Origin: Emiliania huxleyi CCMP1516
Taxonomy: Eukaryota > Haptophyta > Isochrysidales > Noelaerhabdaceae
Length of the DNA stretch: 64,000 nt
NCBI RefSeq assembly: GCF_000372725.1
Contig: NW_005200981.1
Coordinates: forward strand, 182,392-246,391
Direction of reading: 5' to 3'
Of this stretch, positions 11,309 to 22,207 are shown in pieces. The first letter of the stretch is position 1, and each line of letters begins with the position of its first letter. The position numbers and the translations under genes were made by a program. Under the pieces are notes generated by a model. That model did no database searches, was not told the DNA's origin, and worked only from the letters and a program-made list of their open reading frames with translations.

Positions 11309-14300
11309 ATGCCGACGCAGCCCAGCCTGTCCCGCCGCCGCCGTCAAGGCCGTCACCACCAAAGGCGGGGGTGCGCAGCCGGGCAGAAGCTGCAAGACGT
11401 ACTGACAAGCATGGTTGCGGCAGGGGTCGACAAGCTAAACGACTTCAACTGGATCTCGCAGCTCCGCTACTATTATGACCCGGTGCGCTCGACCGACATT
11501 AGCATCAAGATGATTAGCGCCGAGGTGAAGTATGGATTTGAGTACTTGGGCAATTCCTTCCGGCTCGTGGTGACCTCACTCACAGATCGCTGCTACCGCA
11601 CTTTGATGGGTGCCCTCCAGCTCAATTTGGGCGGCGCGCCAGAGGGTCCTGCCGGCACCGGCAAGACGGAGACGACCAAGGACCTTGCAAAGGCGATTGC
11701 CAAGCAGTGCGTCGTCTTCAATTGCTCCGACGGGCTCGACTACCTCGCCATGGCAAAGTTCTTCAAGGGGCTGGCTGCTGCGGGCGCGTGGGCGTGTTTC
11801 GACGAGTTCAACCGCATCGACCTCGAGGTGCTCTCTGTGATCGCGCAGCAGATACTCACCATCCAGCGCGCATCGACGCAGGGCCTCAAGCGGTTCCTCT
11901 TCGAAGGCACCGATTTGCCGCTCGACGCCTCGTGTGCGGTTTTCATCACCATGAACCCCGGCTACGCCGGCCGCTCTGAGCTGCCCGACAACCTCAAGGC
12001 GCTCTTCCGCCCGTGCGCCATGATGGTGCCCGACTACGCCATGATTGGTGAAATCTCCCTCATGTCGTACGGCTTCTCCGAAGCGCGCCCGCTCGCGCGT
12101 AAGATCGTGCAGACATACACACTTTGCTCCGAGCAACTCAGCAGCCAGGACCACTACGACTACGGTATGCGCGCCGTCAAGTCAGTCCTTACCGCCGCCG
12201 GTGCACTCAAGAGGAAGTTTCCGGAGGACGACGAAAATCTGCTCGTGCTCCGCTCCATCAAGGACGTCAATCTGCCCAAGTTTCTCTCGCCCGACGTCCC
12301 GCTCTTCAACGGAATCACGTCAGACCTCTTTCCAGGCATCACGCTGCCTGAGCCCGACTACGAAGAGATTCTGAGCGCCGCACGCGAAGCCTGCACTGAG
12401 CTCCGGCTGCAGCCCGTCGACAACTTTCTCGCCAAGGTCCTCGAGCTGCACGAGATGGTGCTTGTGCGGCACGGGCTCATGATCGTTGGCGAGCCGTTCG
12501 CAGCCAAGACATCGTGTTACCGCGTGCTCAGCCGCGCGTTGTCCTTGCTCGCCGAGGGCGGCAGCCCGACCGAAGTGAAGATCAACACGCCCACGCTCAA
12601 CCCCAAATCAGTGCCACTCGGACGTCTGTACGGCGAGTTCGACCCGGTATCGCACGAGTGGTCGGACGGGATCCTCGCCGTCATGTTCCGCTCTTGCTGC
12701 GACGACACGTCGGGCGAGCGGTTTTGGATGGTGTTCGATGGGCCAGTTGACGCGATCTGGATCGAGTCGATGAACACGGTCCTCGATGACAACAAGAAGC
12801 TCTGCCTCGTCTCGGGCGAGATCATTTCGATGTCGCCGAGGATGAACCTGCTCTTTGAGCCGATGGACCTCTCCGTAGCCTCGCCTGCGACTGTCTCGCG
12901 CGTCGGCATGGTGTACATGGAGCCGTCGCAACTCGGCTGGCGGCCACTCCTCGCGTCGTGGCTCGAGGCGCTTCCGCCGACGGTGAGCGAGACAGACAAG
13001 ACGTTACTGCAGGACTTGTTTGAGTGGCTTGTCGAGCCCTGCCTCTTCTTCGTGCGCAAGTCATGCCGCGCGCCCGTGCCGGCCCAAGACATAAATCTCG
13101 TGCAGGGACTAATGCGGCTATTGCTCGCCCACCTCGACGCCTGGCGCGTCGCCGAGGTGGACCAATCTCGCCCGGTAGACAGCGCCAAGTCGGCCGACGT
13201 CCTGACCTGCTACTTCTTGTTTTCGCTCGTGTGGAGCCTGGGTTGCGTCGTCGATGACGATGGCCGCTCAAAATTTGACACCTTCCTCCGCTCCCTGTTG
13301 CAGAAGGAGCTGCCGGCGGAGCTCGACATACCCGGCGCTCCGGTACTGCAGGTTCCGCCCTCCAGCCGGCCGGCGGGTGCCATCAAGGCATCAAAGCTCT
13401 TTCCCGCCGGCAAGACGGTGTACGACGTCGCCATCGATTGCTCGTCTGGCGCGCCGCAGTGGCGCGACTGGATGAGCACAATATGTGCGTACAGCGTCCC
13501 GAAGGGCGCAAGGTTCCACGACATCAACGTCCCTACCATCGAGTCCGTGCAGGTGGGCTACATCACCGACGTTCTCGTGAAGCACAGCGTGCCGTTGCTG
13601 CTCACTGGCAACACAGGCACAGGCAAGACGATTCTCCTCGCGCAGCGGCTGAACGAGCTGCCATCCGACGCTTTTCAGACTATCCAGCTCTCCTTCTCTG
13701 CGCAGACCGAGGCGCGCGTGACGCAGAGCATCGTTGATTCACAGCTCGACAAGAGGCGTAAGGGCGTGTACGGCCCGCCGTACGGCAAGCGCGCAGTCGT
13801 CTTCATCGACGATCTCAACATGCCACAGCCGGAGGAGTACGGCGCACAGCCTCCTATTGAGCTCATGCGCCAGTGGATGGACCACGGCGGCTGGTACGAC
13901 CTAAAAGAGCTCTTCTTCCGCCAGCTCGTCGACTTGCAGTTTGTCGCCGCGATGGGGCCTCCGGGCGGGGGCCGCAACCACGTGACTCCGCGCTATATGC
14001 GGCACTTCAACCAGCTGTGGCTCACGGACTATTCAGCCTGCTCGCTCGAGCGCATCTTCTCCACCATCCTCGCGTGGCACCTCGCAGACTTCGGCGGCGA
14101 CGTGAAGGCCACTTGCAGCAAACTGGTTGCGTGCACCGTCGCGGTGTACACCACCATCTCGGCCGAGCTGCTCCCGACGCCGGCCAAATCGCACTACACC
14201 TTCAACTTGCGCGACGTCGCAAAGGTCTTCCAGGGCGTTCTGCAATCGTCGCCAAAAACAATTGGTGGGGCTGACGAGATGCTCTGCCTCTGGCAGCACG

Positions 14301-17300
14301 AGTGCCGCCGTGTCTTCGCAGACCGACTCGTGGACGACGCGGATTCGCTCTGGTTCACCACCTTGCTTGACTCGCAGCTCAAGGGCGCCTTCAACAAAGA
14401 CCTCGCCACGGTAACGGGAGGGACGACGGCGCTGTATGGCGACTTTATGAAGGACGATTCAAGCCTATACGAGCGGCTGCCAGGGATGGATGTGCTCACC
14501 GCAAAGATGAGCGCGATGCTAGACGACTTCAACGCCGTCTCGAAGCGGCCAATGTCTCTGGTCCTCTTTCCGTTCGCGGTCGAGCACGTGTGCCGCATCC
14601 TGCGGATTCTGAAGTCACCCTTCGGAAACGCGCTGCTCGTTGGTGTCGGAGGGTCGGGACGTCAGTCACTCACCACGCTGGCCACTGCCGTGGCAGACTT
14701 TTCCCTATTCCAGATCGAGCTGTCAAAGAACTACGACACCACCGCGTGGCGCGAGGACCTAAAGGTGCTGCTGCGCAAGGCCGGTGAGATGGGAGAGTCG
14801 ACCGTGTTTCTGCTTTCGGACGTGCAGATCAAGGACGAGTCCTATGTCGAGGATCTCAATAACCTCCTCAATGCGGGCGAAGTGCCCAACCTCTTCGCCG
14901 CCGACGAGGTTTCCCAGATTGCCGAAACTCTCACGCCCGTGATGAAGCAGGAGGGCGGCGCCGACTTTTCACCTTCCGGATTGTGGCGCCTCTTCGTTCA
15001 ACGCTGCCGCGCGAACATGCACATCGTGCTCGCCATGTCACCCATTGGCGAAGCCTTTCGCAACCGGCTCCGGAAGTTCCCCTCGCTCGTCAACTGCTGC
15101 ACTATTGACTGGTTCACTGCGTGGCCAGCGGACGCGTTGCACACCGTCGCCCACTCGTACTTTCGCGACGTCGAGATGGAGGAGTCTACGCGCGAGGCTG
15201 TCGTCAAAGCGTGCTCTTTCTTCCAGGTGTCGGTTCGCGAAGCGTCGCAGGAGTTTTTCTCTGAGCTTCGCCGCCACAACTACGTCACGCCCACCTCGTA
15301 TCTCGAGCTGCTCGGCGCCTTCCGCAGTCTGCTCGATGTCAAGCGCTCCGAGGTGTCCCAAGCGAAGTCCAGGTACGACGTGGGCCTCGAGAAGCTGCAG
15401 CAAACCGCCGAGTCGGTCGAGGGCATGCAAGCGGAGCTGATCGAGCTTCAGCCAAAGCTGGTCGTGGCCACCAAGGAGACGGACGAGCTCATGGTCAAGA
15501 TCGAGAAGGACTCGGCCGATGCGCAGCAGGTGCGGGACAAGGTGGAGGTGGAGGAGGCAGCGGCGACAGCCAAGGCGGAAGAGGCGACAGCCATCAAGGT
15601 GGAGTGCGAGGCCGGCCTTGCAGAGGCACTGCCGGCGTTGGAGGCGTCGATACAGGCGCTGCAGACCCTCAAGAAGGATGACATCACCGAGGTCAAGGGG
15701 ATGAAGAACCCGCCGGGCGGTGTCAAGCTCACCATGGAGGCGGTGTGCATCATGAATGAGGTCAAGCCGGAGAAGGTGCCGGCCCCAGACGGAAAGGGGA
15801 AGGTGGACGACTACTGGGGTCCTGCCAAGAAGATGATGTCCGACTCGCGCTTCCTGCAGAACCTGATGGACTACGACAAGGACAACATCAAGCCGGAGAT
15901 TATTGAGAAGATCAGGGTCTACACGAACAATGATGCATTTGACCCCGAGCTCATCAAGAAGGCCTCCAAGGCGTGCTTTGGGCTCTGCTGCTGGGTCCGC
16001 GCAATGGAGGTGTATGACCGCGTCGCAAAGGATGTCGAGCCAAAGCGGCTGCGTCTCGCAAAGGCCGAGGCCGAGTTTGCCGAGGTTTCTGGGCTGCTCG
16101 CCGAGAAGAAGGAGGCGCTCGCGGCGGTGGAGGCTAAGATCAACGAGCTGCAGGCGCAGTTCACAGCGGCAGACGAGAAGAAGAAGGACCTGGGACAGCA
16201 GGTGGAGGACTGCTCGCAGAAGCTCGATCGCGCGCAGACCCTCATCGGGGGCCTTGGCGGCGAGAAAGATCGTTGGGGGGCGAGCTCGGCCCAGCTAGGC
16301 GAGCAGCTGTTCAACATTACGGGCGACGTGCTCATTGCCTCAGGGGTCGTCTCCTACATGGGGCCTTTCACCGCAGTCTTCCGGGAGCGCGTCACAACCC
16401 GCTGGATCGAATACTGTCGCTCGGAACAGATCCCGTGCTCGTCGCCGTTTTCGTTGGGGGCCACCTTGGGCAACCCGGTCAAGGTCCGCGAGTGGAACAT
16501 TGACGGGCTGCCGAACGACTCCTTCTCAATCGACAACGGGATCGTCATCTCGTACGCCCGCCGCTGGCCCCTGATGATCGACCCGCAAATGCAGGCCAAC
16601 AAGTGGATCAAGACCATGTGTGCGGCGCCCAAAACTGCAGGGCTCGTGACTTTCAAGCCCTCCGACGGCGACTTTGTGCGCTCCCTCGAGAACGCTGTGC
16701 AGTTCGGCAAGCCAGCGCTGCTGGAAAACGTGGGCGAGGACATCGACCCTGTTCTCGAGCCGGTGCTGCTAAAGCAGATCTTCAAGTCGGGCGGAGTGGA
16801 CTCGTTGCGCATTGGCGACTCGACCGTCGAGTACAACCCGGACTTTAGGTTCTACATCACGTCCAAGTTGACCAACCCGCACTACCTTCCCGAAGTCTCC
16901 GTCAAGGTGACATTGCTCAACTTCATGATCACGCCAGAGGGGCTACAGGACCAGCTCTTAGGCATCGTTGTCGCCAAGGAGAAGCCCGAGCTCGAAACAG
17001 AAAAGTCGGCGCTCATCCTCGAGGCGGCGGGCAACAAGAAGCAGCTCAAGGAGATCGAGGATAAGATTCTGCAGGTGCTGTCTGAGTCGGAGGGCAACAT
17101 CCTAGACGACCAGACCGCGATCGACGTTCTCTCCTCGTCTAAGGTTCTCTCAGATGAGATTGCGCAGAAGCAAGTGGTTGCCGACGCCACGGCAGAGCGA
17201 CTCGACCGCACGCGGGAGGGCTACGTGCCGACTGCTGTGCGCGCCAGCACCCTCTTCTTTTGCATTGCCGACATGGCCCACATCGACCCGATGTATCAGT

Positions 17301-19729
17301 ACTCGCTCCAGTGGTACATCATCCTTTTCGAACGCGCGATCGACGAGGCCGGACAACCGCCCGCAGGCCTCAAGGACGCCGAGGCGCTCTCACAGCGCCT
17401 CGAGCTGCTCATCGCCCAAAACACGCTGTCGGTGTACCGCAACGTCTGCCGCTCGCTCTACGAGAAGGACAAGCTCCTCTTCTCCTTCCTCATGGCAACG
17501 AGCATCATGCGCAGCGCCGGCGAGCTCGACGAAAGTGAGTGGACCTTCTTCTTGACAGGAGGCTCGGGGCTCATCCCTGACGATGCGCCCAAGAAGCCGG
17601 TGCCGTGGCTGGCCGAGCGCGGCTGGGGCGAGCTCCTACGCCTCTCCGAACTCGACGGCTTTGGCCCGCTGGTGCACGCTTTTGGCGCCAAGGCCTCCGA
17701 GTGGGAAGTAATCTACGAGTCTGCAACGCCGCAACGCGAGCCGTTTCCCGCCGCGTATGGCTCGCTCAGCAACTTTGCACGCCTCTGTGTCCTGCGTTGC
17801 CTTCGCCCGGACAAGGTTGTGAGCATGGTAAACGATTTTGTGGGGGACCGCCTTGGCGCCACCTTTGTTGAGCCGCCGCCGTTTAGCCTTGAGGACTGCT
17901 ACGCCGACTCCTCGCCGACGGCGCCCCTCGTCTTTATCCTCTCGCCCGGGCAGGACCCGATGTCGCAGCTGCTCAAGTTTGCTGAGACCAAGGGCTTTGG
18001 CGGCCGCCGCACTCAAGCTATCTCGCTCGGACAGGGCCAAGGGCCGCTCGCCCAACGCATGATCAACGACGCCCTCGGCAACGGCGGTTGGGTGGTGCTG
18101 CAAAACTGCCACCTCGCGACGTCGTGGATGACTTCGCTCGAGAAGATCTGCGAGGACCTGACACCGGAGCGCGCGCACGTCGACTTCCGCCTATGGCTCA
18201 CCTCGTCTCCCTCGAAGCATTTCCCCGTCTCGGTGTTGCAGAACGGCGTCAAAATGACGAACGAGCCGCCGAAGGGTCTGCGAGCAAACTTGCTCGGCTC
18301 GTTCCTCGCCGACCCAATCTCGGACGAGGCCTTCTTTGCCGGCGACGGCATGGGCGAGAACGCTGCCGCGTGGACGCCCCTCGTCTTCTCGCTCGCTTTC
18401 TTCCACGGCGTGATCCAGGAGCGGCGGAAGTTCGGTGCGCTCGGCTGGAACATCCCGTACGAGTTCAACGAGAGCGACTTGCGCATCTCGGTCCGGCAGC
18501 TGCGGCTCTTCTTGACCATGTTCGACGACGTGCCTTTCGAAGCGTTGCGCTACTGCTTTGGCGAGGCCAACTATGGCGGCCGCGTGACCGACGACAAGGA
18601 CCGGCGATGCCTGAGCGCGCTCCTCGCGGAGCCAATCTCGGCGGCTGCGATCGAGCCCGGCTTCACCTTCTCATCGGACGGGGTGTACTGTCAACCCGGG
18701 GCGGCCACGCACGAGGGCTACCTTGAATCGATCCGCGCGCTTCCTCTCACGCAGCTGCCCACGGCCTTTGGCCTGCACGAGAACGCCGATATCACCAAGG
18801 ATCTCAAGGAGACACGCGAGCTCTTCGACGCCGTGCTCTCGACCCAGGCTCGCGCCGGCGCTGGCGGCGGGGGCGGTGGCGAGGATGTGCTCGACAAGAT
18901 CGCCGAGGGTATCGCTTCGAAGCTCCCTCCCGCCTTCGACCTCGACGTGGCCGGAGCCAACTACCCCGTACAGTACCTCGAGTCAATGAACACGGTGCTG
19001 CACCAGGAACTGATTCGCTTCAACCGGCTGACGTCGGTCATCCGGTCGTCGCTCGCCTCGCTGCGCAAGGCAATCAGGGGTCTCGTGGTCATGAGCTCCG
19101 ACCTCGAGGCGCTGGGCACCGCCCTTGTCCAGGGGGTGCGGCCGGCGCTCTGGATGAAGCGCTCCTTCCCCTCGCTGAAGCCGCTGGGGAGCTACGTGAG
19201 CGACCTGCTCGCCCGCTTAGCCTTCTTCCAGGGCTGGCTCGACAACGGCGTGCCGACCCACTTTTGGATCTCCGGCTTTTTCTTCACACAGGCGTTCCTC
19301 ACGGGCTCCAGCCAAAACTACGCGAGGGCCAACGCGATCCCGATCGACCACCTCGGCTTTGACATGCACGTGCTCCCGGCGAACCACGACTGCTCCGTCG
19401 CGCCGCAGGAGGGCGTGTACGTGCACGGGATCTTCCTGGAGGGCGCGCGCTTCGACGAGAGCAGCGCGGTGCTCGGCGAGTCGGAACCTAAGGTACTCTT
19501 CACCAAACTCCCCTCCCTCTGGCTGCGACCGCAACGGGAGGCTGACATCGCCGACCGGGCGCACTACCTCTGCCCCCTCTACAAGACGTCCGACCGGCGC
19601 GGCACGCTCTCGACGACGGGCCATTCGACCAACTTTGTCATGTTCCTCAAGCTGCCGCGGTTAGAGGAGCAGCCGCAGGAACACTGGGTGAAGAGGGGGG
19701 TGGCGGCGCTGTGTGAGCTGGACGACTAA
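11309..19729 (+). CDS. Axonemal inner-arm dynein heavy chain motor (DNAH1/3/7/12 type), tail missing
   Basis: A single open frame of 2806 residues encoding the ATP-driven microtubule motor of cilia. In order: end of the linker (DFNWISQLRYYY), AAA1 with P-loop GPAGTGKT (113-120) and CFDEFNRIDLEVLSV, AAA2 with a degenerate P-loop GEPFAAKTS (about 394), AAA3 P-loop GNTGTGKT (about 767), AAA4 P-loop GVGGSGRQS (about 1112), the stalk coiled coils (about 1343-1450 and 1565-1655) flanking the microtubule-binding domain, then AAA5, AAA6 and a C-terminal domain ending HYLCPLYKTSDRRGTLSTTG. Sequence around SEQLSSQDHYDYGMRAVKSV fits the single-headed DNAH1/3/7/12 group. Family members have roughly 1200 more residues before AAA1; here only 1 kb separates the gene from HRD1 and none of it looks like a tail. 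The first 25 residues are low complexity, so the true start is uncertain. Confidence 0.93.
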   Translation: MPTQPSLSRRRRQGRHHQRRGCAAGQKLQDVLTSMVAAGVDKLNDFNWISQLRYYYDPVRSTDISIKMISAEVKYGFEYLGNSFRLVVTSLTDRCYRTLMGALQLNLGGAPEGPAGTGKTETTKDLAKAIAKQCVVFNCSDGLDYLAMAKFFKGLAAAGAWACFDEFNRIDLEVLSVIAQQILTIQRASTQGLKRFLFEGTDLPLDASCAVFITMNPGYAGRSELPDNLKALFRPCAMMVPDYAMIGEISLMSYGFSEARPLARKIVQTYTLCSEQLSSQDHYDYGMRAVKSVLTAAGALKRKFPEDDENLLVLRSIKDVNLPKFLSPDVPLFNGITSDLFPGITLPEPDYEEILSAAREACTELRLQPVDNFLAKVLELHEMVLVRHGLMIVGEPFAAKTSCYRVLSRALSLLAEGGSPTEVKINTPTLNPKSVPLGRLYGEFDPVSHEWSDGILAVMFRSCCDDTSGERFWMVFDGPVDAIWIESMNTVLDDNKKLCLVSGEIISMSPRMNLLFEPMDLSVASPATVSRVGMVYMEPSQLGWRPLLASWLEALPPTVSETDKTLLQDLFEWLVEPCLFFVRKSCRAPVPAQDINLVQGLMRLLLAHLDAWRVAEVDQSRPVDSAKSADVLTCYFLFSLVWSLGCVVDDDGRSKFDTFLRSLLQKELPAELDIPGAPVLQVPPSSRPAGAIKASKLFPAGKTVYDVAIDCSSGAPQWRDWMSTICAYSVPKGARFHDINVPTIESVQVGYITDVLVKHSVPLLLTGNTGTGKTILLAQRLNELPSDAFQTIQLSFSAQTEARVTQSIVDSQLDKRRKGVYGPPYGKRAVVFIDDLNMPQPEEYGAQPPIELMRQWMDHGGWYDLKELFFRQLVDLQFVAAMGPPGGGRNHVTPRYMRHFNQLWLTDYSACSLERIFSTILAWHLADFGGDVKATCSKLVACTVAVYTTISAELLPTPAKSHYTFNLRDVAKVFQGVLQSSPKTIGGADEMLCLWQHECRRVFADRLVDDADSLWFTTLLDSQLKGAFNKDLATVTGGTTALYGDFMKDDSSLYERLPGMDVLTAKMSAMLDDFNAVSKRPMSLVLFPFAVEHVCRILRILKSPFGNALLVGVGGSGRQSLTTLATAVADFSLFQIELSKNYDTTAWREDLKVLLRKAGEMGESTVFLLSDVQIKDESYVEDLNNLLNAGEVPNLFAADEVSQIAETLTPVMKQEGGADFSPSGLWRLFVQRCRANMHIVLAMSPIGEAFRNRLRKFPSLVNCCTIDWFTAWPADALHTVAHSYFRDVEMEESTREAVVKACSFFQVSVREASQEFFSELRRHNYVTPTSYLELLGAFRSLLDVKRSEVSQAKSRYDVGLEKLQQTAESVEGMQAELIELQPKLVVATKETDELMVKIEKDSADAQQVRDKVEVEEAAATAKAEEATAIKVECEAGLAEALPALEASIQALQTLKKDDITEVKGMKNPPGGVKLTMEAVCIMNEVKPEKVPAPDGKGKVDDYWGPAKKMMSDSRFLQNLMDYDKDNIKPEIIEKIRVYTNNDAFDPELIKKASKACFGLCCWVRAMEVYDRVAKDVEPKRLRLAKAEAEFAEVSGLLAEKKEALAAVEAKINELQAQFTAADEKKKDLGQQVEDCSQKLDRAQTLIGGLGGEKDRWGASSAQLGEQLFNITGDVLIASGVVSYMGPFTAVFRERVTTRWIEYCRSEQIPCSSPFSLGATLGNPVKVREWNIDGLPNDSFSIDNGIVISYARRWPLMIDPQMQANKWIKTMCAAPKTAGLVTFKPSDGDFVRSLENAVQFGKPALLENVGEDIDPVLEPVLLKQIFKSGGVDSLRIGDSTVEYNPDFRFYITSKLTNPHYLPEVSVKVTLLNFMITPEGLQDQLLGIVVAKEKPELETEKSALILEAAGNKKQLKEIEDKILQVLSESEGNILDDQTAIDVLSSSKVLSDEIAQKQVVADATAERLDRTREGYVPTAVRASTLFFCIADMAHIDPMYQYSLQWYIILFERAIDEAGQPPAGLKDAEALSQRLELLIAQNTLSVYRNVCRSLYEKDKLLFSFLMATSIMRSAGELDESEWTFFLTGGSGLIPDDAPKKPVPWLAERGWGELLRLSELDGFGPLVHAFGAKASEWEVIYESATPQREPFPAAYGSLSNFARLCVLRCLRPDKVVSMVNDFVGDRLGATFVEPPPFSLEDCYADSSPTAPLVFILSPGQDPMSQLLKFAETKGFGGRRTQAISLGQGQGPLAQRMINDALGNGGWVVLQNCHLATSWMTSLEKICEDLTPERAHVDFRLWLTSSPSKHFPVSVLQNGVKMTNEPPKGLRANLLGSFLADPISDEAFFAGDGMGENAAAWTPLVFSLAFFHGVIQERRKFGALGWNIPYEFNESDLRISVRQLRLFLTMFDDVPFEALRYCFGEANYGGRVTDDKDRRCLSALLAEPISAAAIEPGFTFSSDGVYCQPGAATHEGYLESIRALPLTQLPTAFGLHENADITKDLKETRELFDAVLSTQARAGAGGGGGGEDVLDKIAEGIASKLPPAFDLDVAGANYPVQYLESMNTVLHQELIRFNRLTSVIRSSLASLRKAIRGLVVMSSDLEALGTALVQGVRPALWMKRSFPSLKPLGSYVSDLLARLAFFQGWLDNGVPTHFWISGFFFTQAFLTGSSQNYARANAIPIDHLGFDMHVLPANHDCSVAPQEGVYVHGIFLEGARFDESSAVLGESEPKVLFTKLPSLWLRPQREADIADRAHYLCPLYKTSDRRGTLSTTGHSTNFVMFLKLPRLEEQPQEHWVKRGVAALCELDD

Positions 19730-20262
19730 GTACGTGTGCGGGCGGGCGGTTTGTACTCGAGTACCCCTGCTGTGGCGGGAGAGAGGTAGGGGAAATAATC
19801 TGCGAACGAGCTCCAAGTGACCTCGCCCTCGTACACCTCCTTCGTCTCCTCGTGGAGGTCACCTCATCCGGATGCGGGATGGCGAGACGCCGCGGGGCCG
19901 TTTTGTGTTGCTCTGCTATTTTCAATGTATGTGGCTCTTACGTACATTCCCGGAGGAGGACTGCTGACAGGGGTTTGCGATGAGGAGTGAACCGAAGGGT
20001 TTCTCGGGGTTAGTGCACCACTAACGTGCAGGAGCACTACGCCTCAGCGGGCTCATACTAGCACCCACCAGCCACCTCGCGAGCCGACGTTCTGGCTCAA
20101 CGAGGCTGCTGCTGGCACTCGGGGCCGACTTTCTGGCCCAGCGAGGCCGCTGCGGGGCACACGGCGGCACGGGTCACTCCTCAACACAAATTTTTGAAGA
20201 ATTACAGAGAATCGCCACCCGGTGCTGCCGCTAAGAGCAGCCCGCCCAGCTTTTGGCGCTCC
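19730..20262. other. Intergenic stretch with a diverged tandem duplication
   Basis: No gene seen. At about 20080-20160 a unit of about 40 bp (GAGCCGACGTTCTGGCTCAA...) is followed by a diverged second copy (GGGCCGACTTTCTGGCCCAG...). This region should hold the dynein 3' end and the next gene's promoter. Confidence 0.5.
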
Positions 20263-21885
20263 ATGGCATCCGGCTCTCTCCTCCCCGACCTCTCGATCAT
20301 GCACCGGAAGAACAGCCAGTCTCGGCCACCGTGCGCGGCATGCGGCGAGGTGAAGCCACCGGACAGCTTCTCAAAGTCGCAGATGCGCAAGGCCGCGCAC
20401 GAGAGGAAGTGCAAGGACTGCGTCGTGACGGGTGTCGCTGCGCTTGAGGCGAGTCAGGCGGAGCTGAGCGCCGCAGTTCAGGGCTACTCGAGCTCAGAAC
20501 AGATGGTGGCGCCGTCGCAGAATGCAGTGTCGCGCGAAGAGCTGCTGGGATTGAGTGGCGCGGCGGCACCACCGGAAGAAGAACCGGAAGGCTTTGGGTT
20601 CCGCATGCTGCGCAAGCTGGGTTGGCAGCAGGGCTCCGGGCTGGGCAGGCTGGGCGAGGGCCGTGTTCAGCCACTCTCCGACTCGCTCTCTAACAATGAT
20701 CGACGGGAAGGGCTCGGCGCCAGTGCCGGCGCGACACAACAGCCTCTGACGCGGCAGCAGCTCAAGGAGGCGCTGGCGCGGCTGCTCGCCGACACGACCC
20801 GCCGAGAGAGCACTGGCCTGCGCGGGCTGGACCTAATTGGGCTGAGTCAGGGCGAGCGGAAGGAGATGCATGGCGCAGCCCTCTCCCTCGGCCTCTCCTC
20901 CCGCTCGTACGGCAAGGGTGAGATGCGCTTCCTGCGCGTCTTCCCTCGTGGACTGTCTACGGTGGCGGGCCGCGTTCAAGGCGCCACCGAGACCGGAGCC
21001 GGCGTCGCGAAAGGGGGAGGCGGTGGAGCCGGCGAGAGCGGAGGGAGCGGCGAGCCGCTTCGGCCGCCGCCCGACTCTGCGCCGCCGTCGAAGCGGCAGA
21101 GAGGTGAGAGGGAGGAAGGGGCGGCGGAGGTGCAAGCGCGGCCTGCCGCGCGGCCTGCCGCGGACCCGGCCGAGGTGGGGCAAAGCCTCGCGTCGGCGGG
21201 CGCAAGGAGGTTCGTGCGCGCGGTGCGTGATGCGAACCTAGTCGCGGCGGCGGCGGAGCTGCGTGGCTTCCTCCGGCTCCCCGTTTCGCACGACTCCCTG
21301 CCCCACCTCGTCGGCTTCATCAACCTCTCCTCGCGCCACCGCGAGATGGTCGATGCGTGGGAGGCCTTTGGGCACGCGAGGGGCGGCGAGGGTGGCGAGG
21401 GCGCCCCCGCGGTGCCGCGCACGCTCGCGCTCGTGGCGCGGGGGCTCGACCTCAGCCTGCTCCTCGAGGGACTGTGTGAGTCGAGCACTGCGGAGCACCT
21501 CGCCGCCGCGACCGAGGTGTGGGGCGAGATGCGGCGCCTGCACATCCCGGCAGCGGCGGACGCGTTGGATGCCCTCGTCCTGCGCTGCGCGGAGAGCGCA
21601 GCGCACGAAACCGCCTTCAGCGCCTACCTCTGGGCGCTCGATGCGAGCGTCCGCCCCTCGTGCGCCGCGGGCACGGCTCTCGTCCGCACGAGCGCCGCCT
21701 CCGCCGAGTGGGCTGCCTCCGCCTACGCCGTCCTGGTCTCGATGCGCGAGGCCGGCCAGGGGCTGATGCTCGAGCTGCCGCGCCGCCGCGCCGTCCTACA
21801 GGCGCTGGCGGCGTCGCTCGTACGCGCGAACGAGGCTGGTTTCGCGCGCAACGTGGAGGCCATCGGCCAGGACTGGGAGGGATGA
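20263..21885 (+). CDS. Zinc-finger / G-patch / R3H domain RNA-associated protein
   Basis: An intronless gene of about 540 residues from ATG 20263; an upstream TTG extends the frame without support. Near the N-terminus is a CxxC...CxxC zinc-binding block (CAACGEVKPPDSFSK ... RKCKDC) of the Stc1-like type. A G-patch follows (FGFRMLRKLGWQQGSGLGR), then an R3H-like domain with GERKEMHGAALSLGLSSRSY. A Gly/Pro-rich acidic linker leads to an alpha-helical C-terminal part with PPR/TPR-like helices (YAVLVSMREAG). G-patch proteins usually recruit and activate DEAH-box helicases in splicing or ribosome assembly, and R3H domains bind single-stranded nucleic acid, so a nuclear RNA role is likely. The G-patch plus R3H pair recalls yeast Sqs1, but the order and the added zinc finger differ. 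Confidence 0.8.
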   Translation: MASGSLLPDLSIMHRKNSQSRPPCAACGEVKPPDSFSKSQMRKAAHERKCKDCVVTGVAALEASQAELSAAVQGYSSSEQMVAPSQNAVSREELLGLSGAAAPPEEEPEGFGFRMLRKLGWQQGSGLGRLGEGRVQPLSDSLSNNDRREGLGASAGATQQPLTRQQLKEALARLLADTTRRESTGLRGLDLIGLSQGERKEMHGAALSLGLSSRSYGKGEMRFLRVFPRGLSTVAGRVQGATETGAGVAKGGGGGAGESGGSGEPLRPPPDSAPPSKRQRGEREEGAAEVQARPAARPAADPAEVGQSLASAGARRFVRAVRDANLVAAAAELRGFLRLPVSHDSLPHLVGFINLSSRHREMVDAWEAFGHARGGEGGEGAPAVPRTLALVARGLDLSLLLEGLCESSTAEHLAAATEVWGEMRRLHIPAAADALDALVLRCAESAAHETAFSAYLWALDASVRPSCAAGTALVRTSAASAEWAASAYAVLVSMREAGQGLMLELPRRRAVLQALAASLVRANEAGFARNVEAIGQDWEG

Positions 21886-22207
21886 GGTGTTCTCGTGTTG
21901 GGAAGCGGGTTCTTTTCTTTTCCAAAGGCGCAAGCATGCCCATGTGTGTGCTGGCGGAGAGCGACAATCGCCGTCCCTCTTCCGCGACCTCTCTGTGCTT
22001 CCCCCCGCGAGACCTTACTCTCCATACTATCGTCTCTTTTTAGAGCATAAGTGCGGTCAGCAACCACCACCCATCCAGGGGCAGGGCCGGGGAGCCGCTG
22101 CCCGAATCTTTTCCTTTTCTCGGCCCGCGCGGGAGTCGCTTAGCCTTAGAGCTTAGTGCTTAGACGTTAGAGAGAGATTTTAGAAAACCAACAAGAAATC
22201 ACGACTC

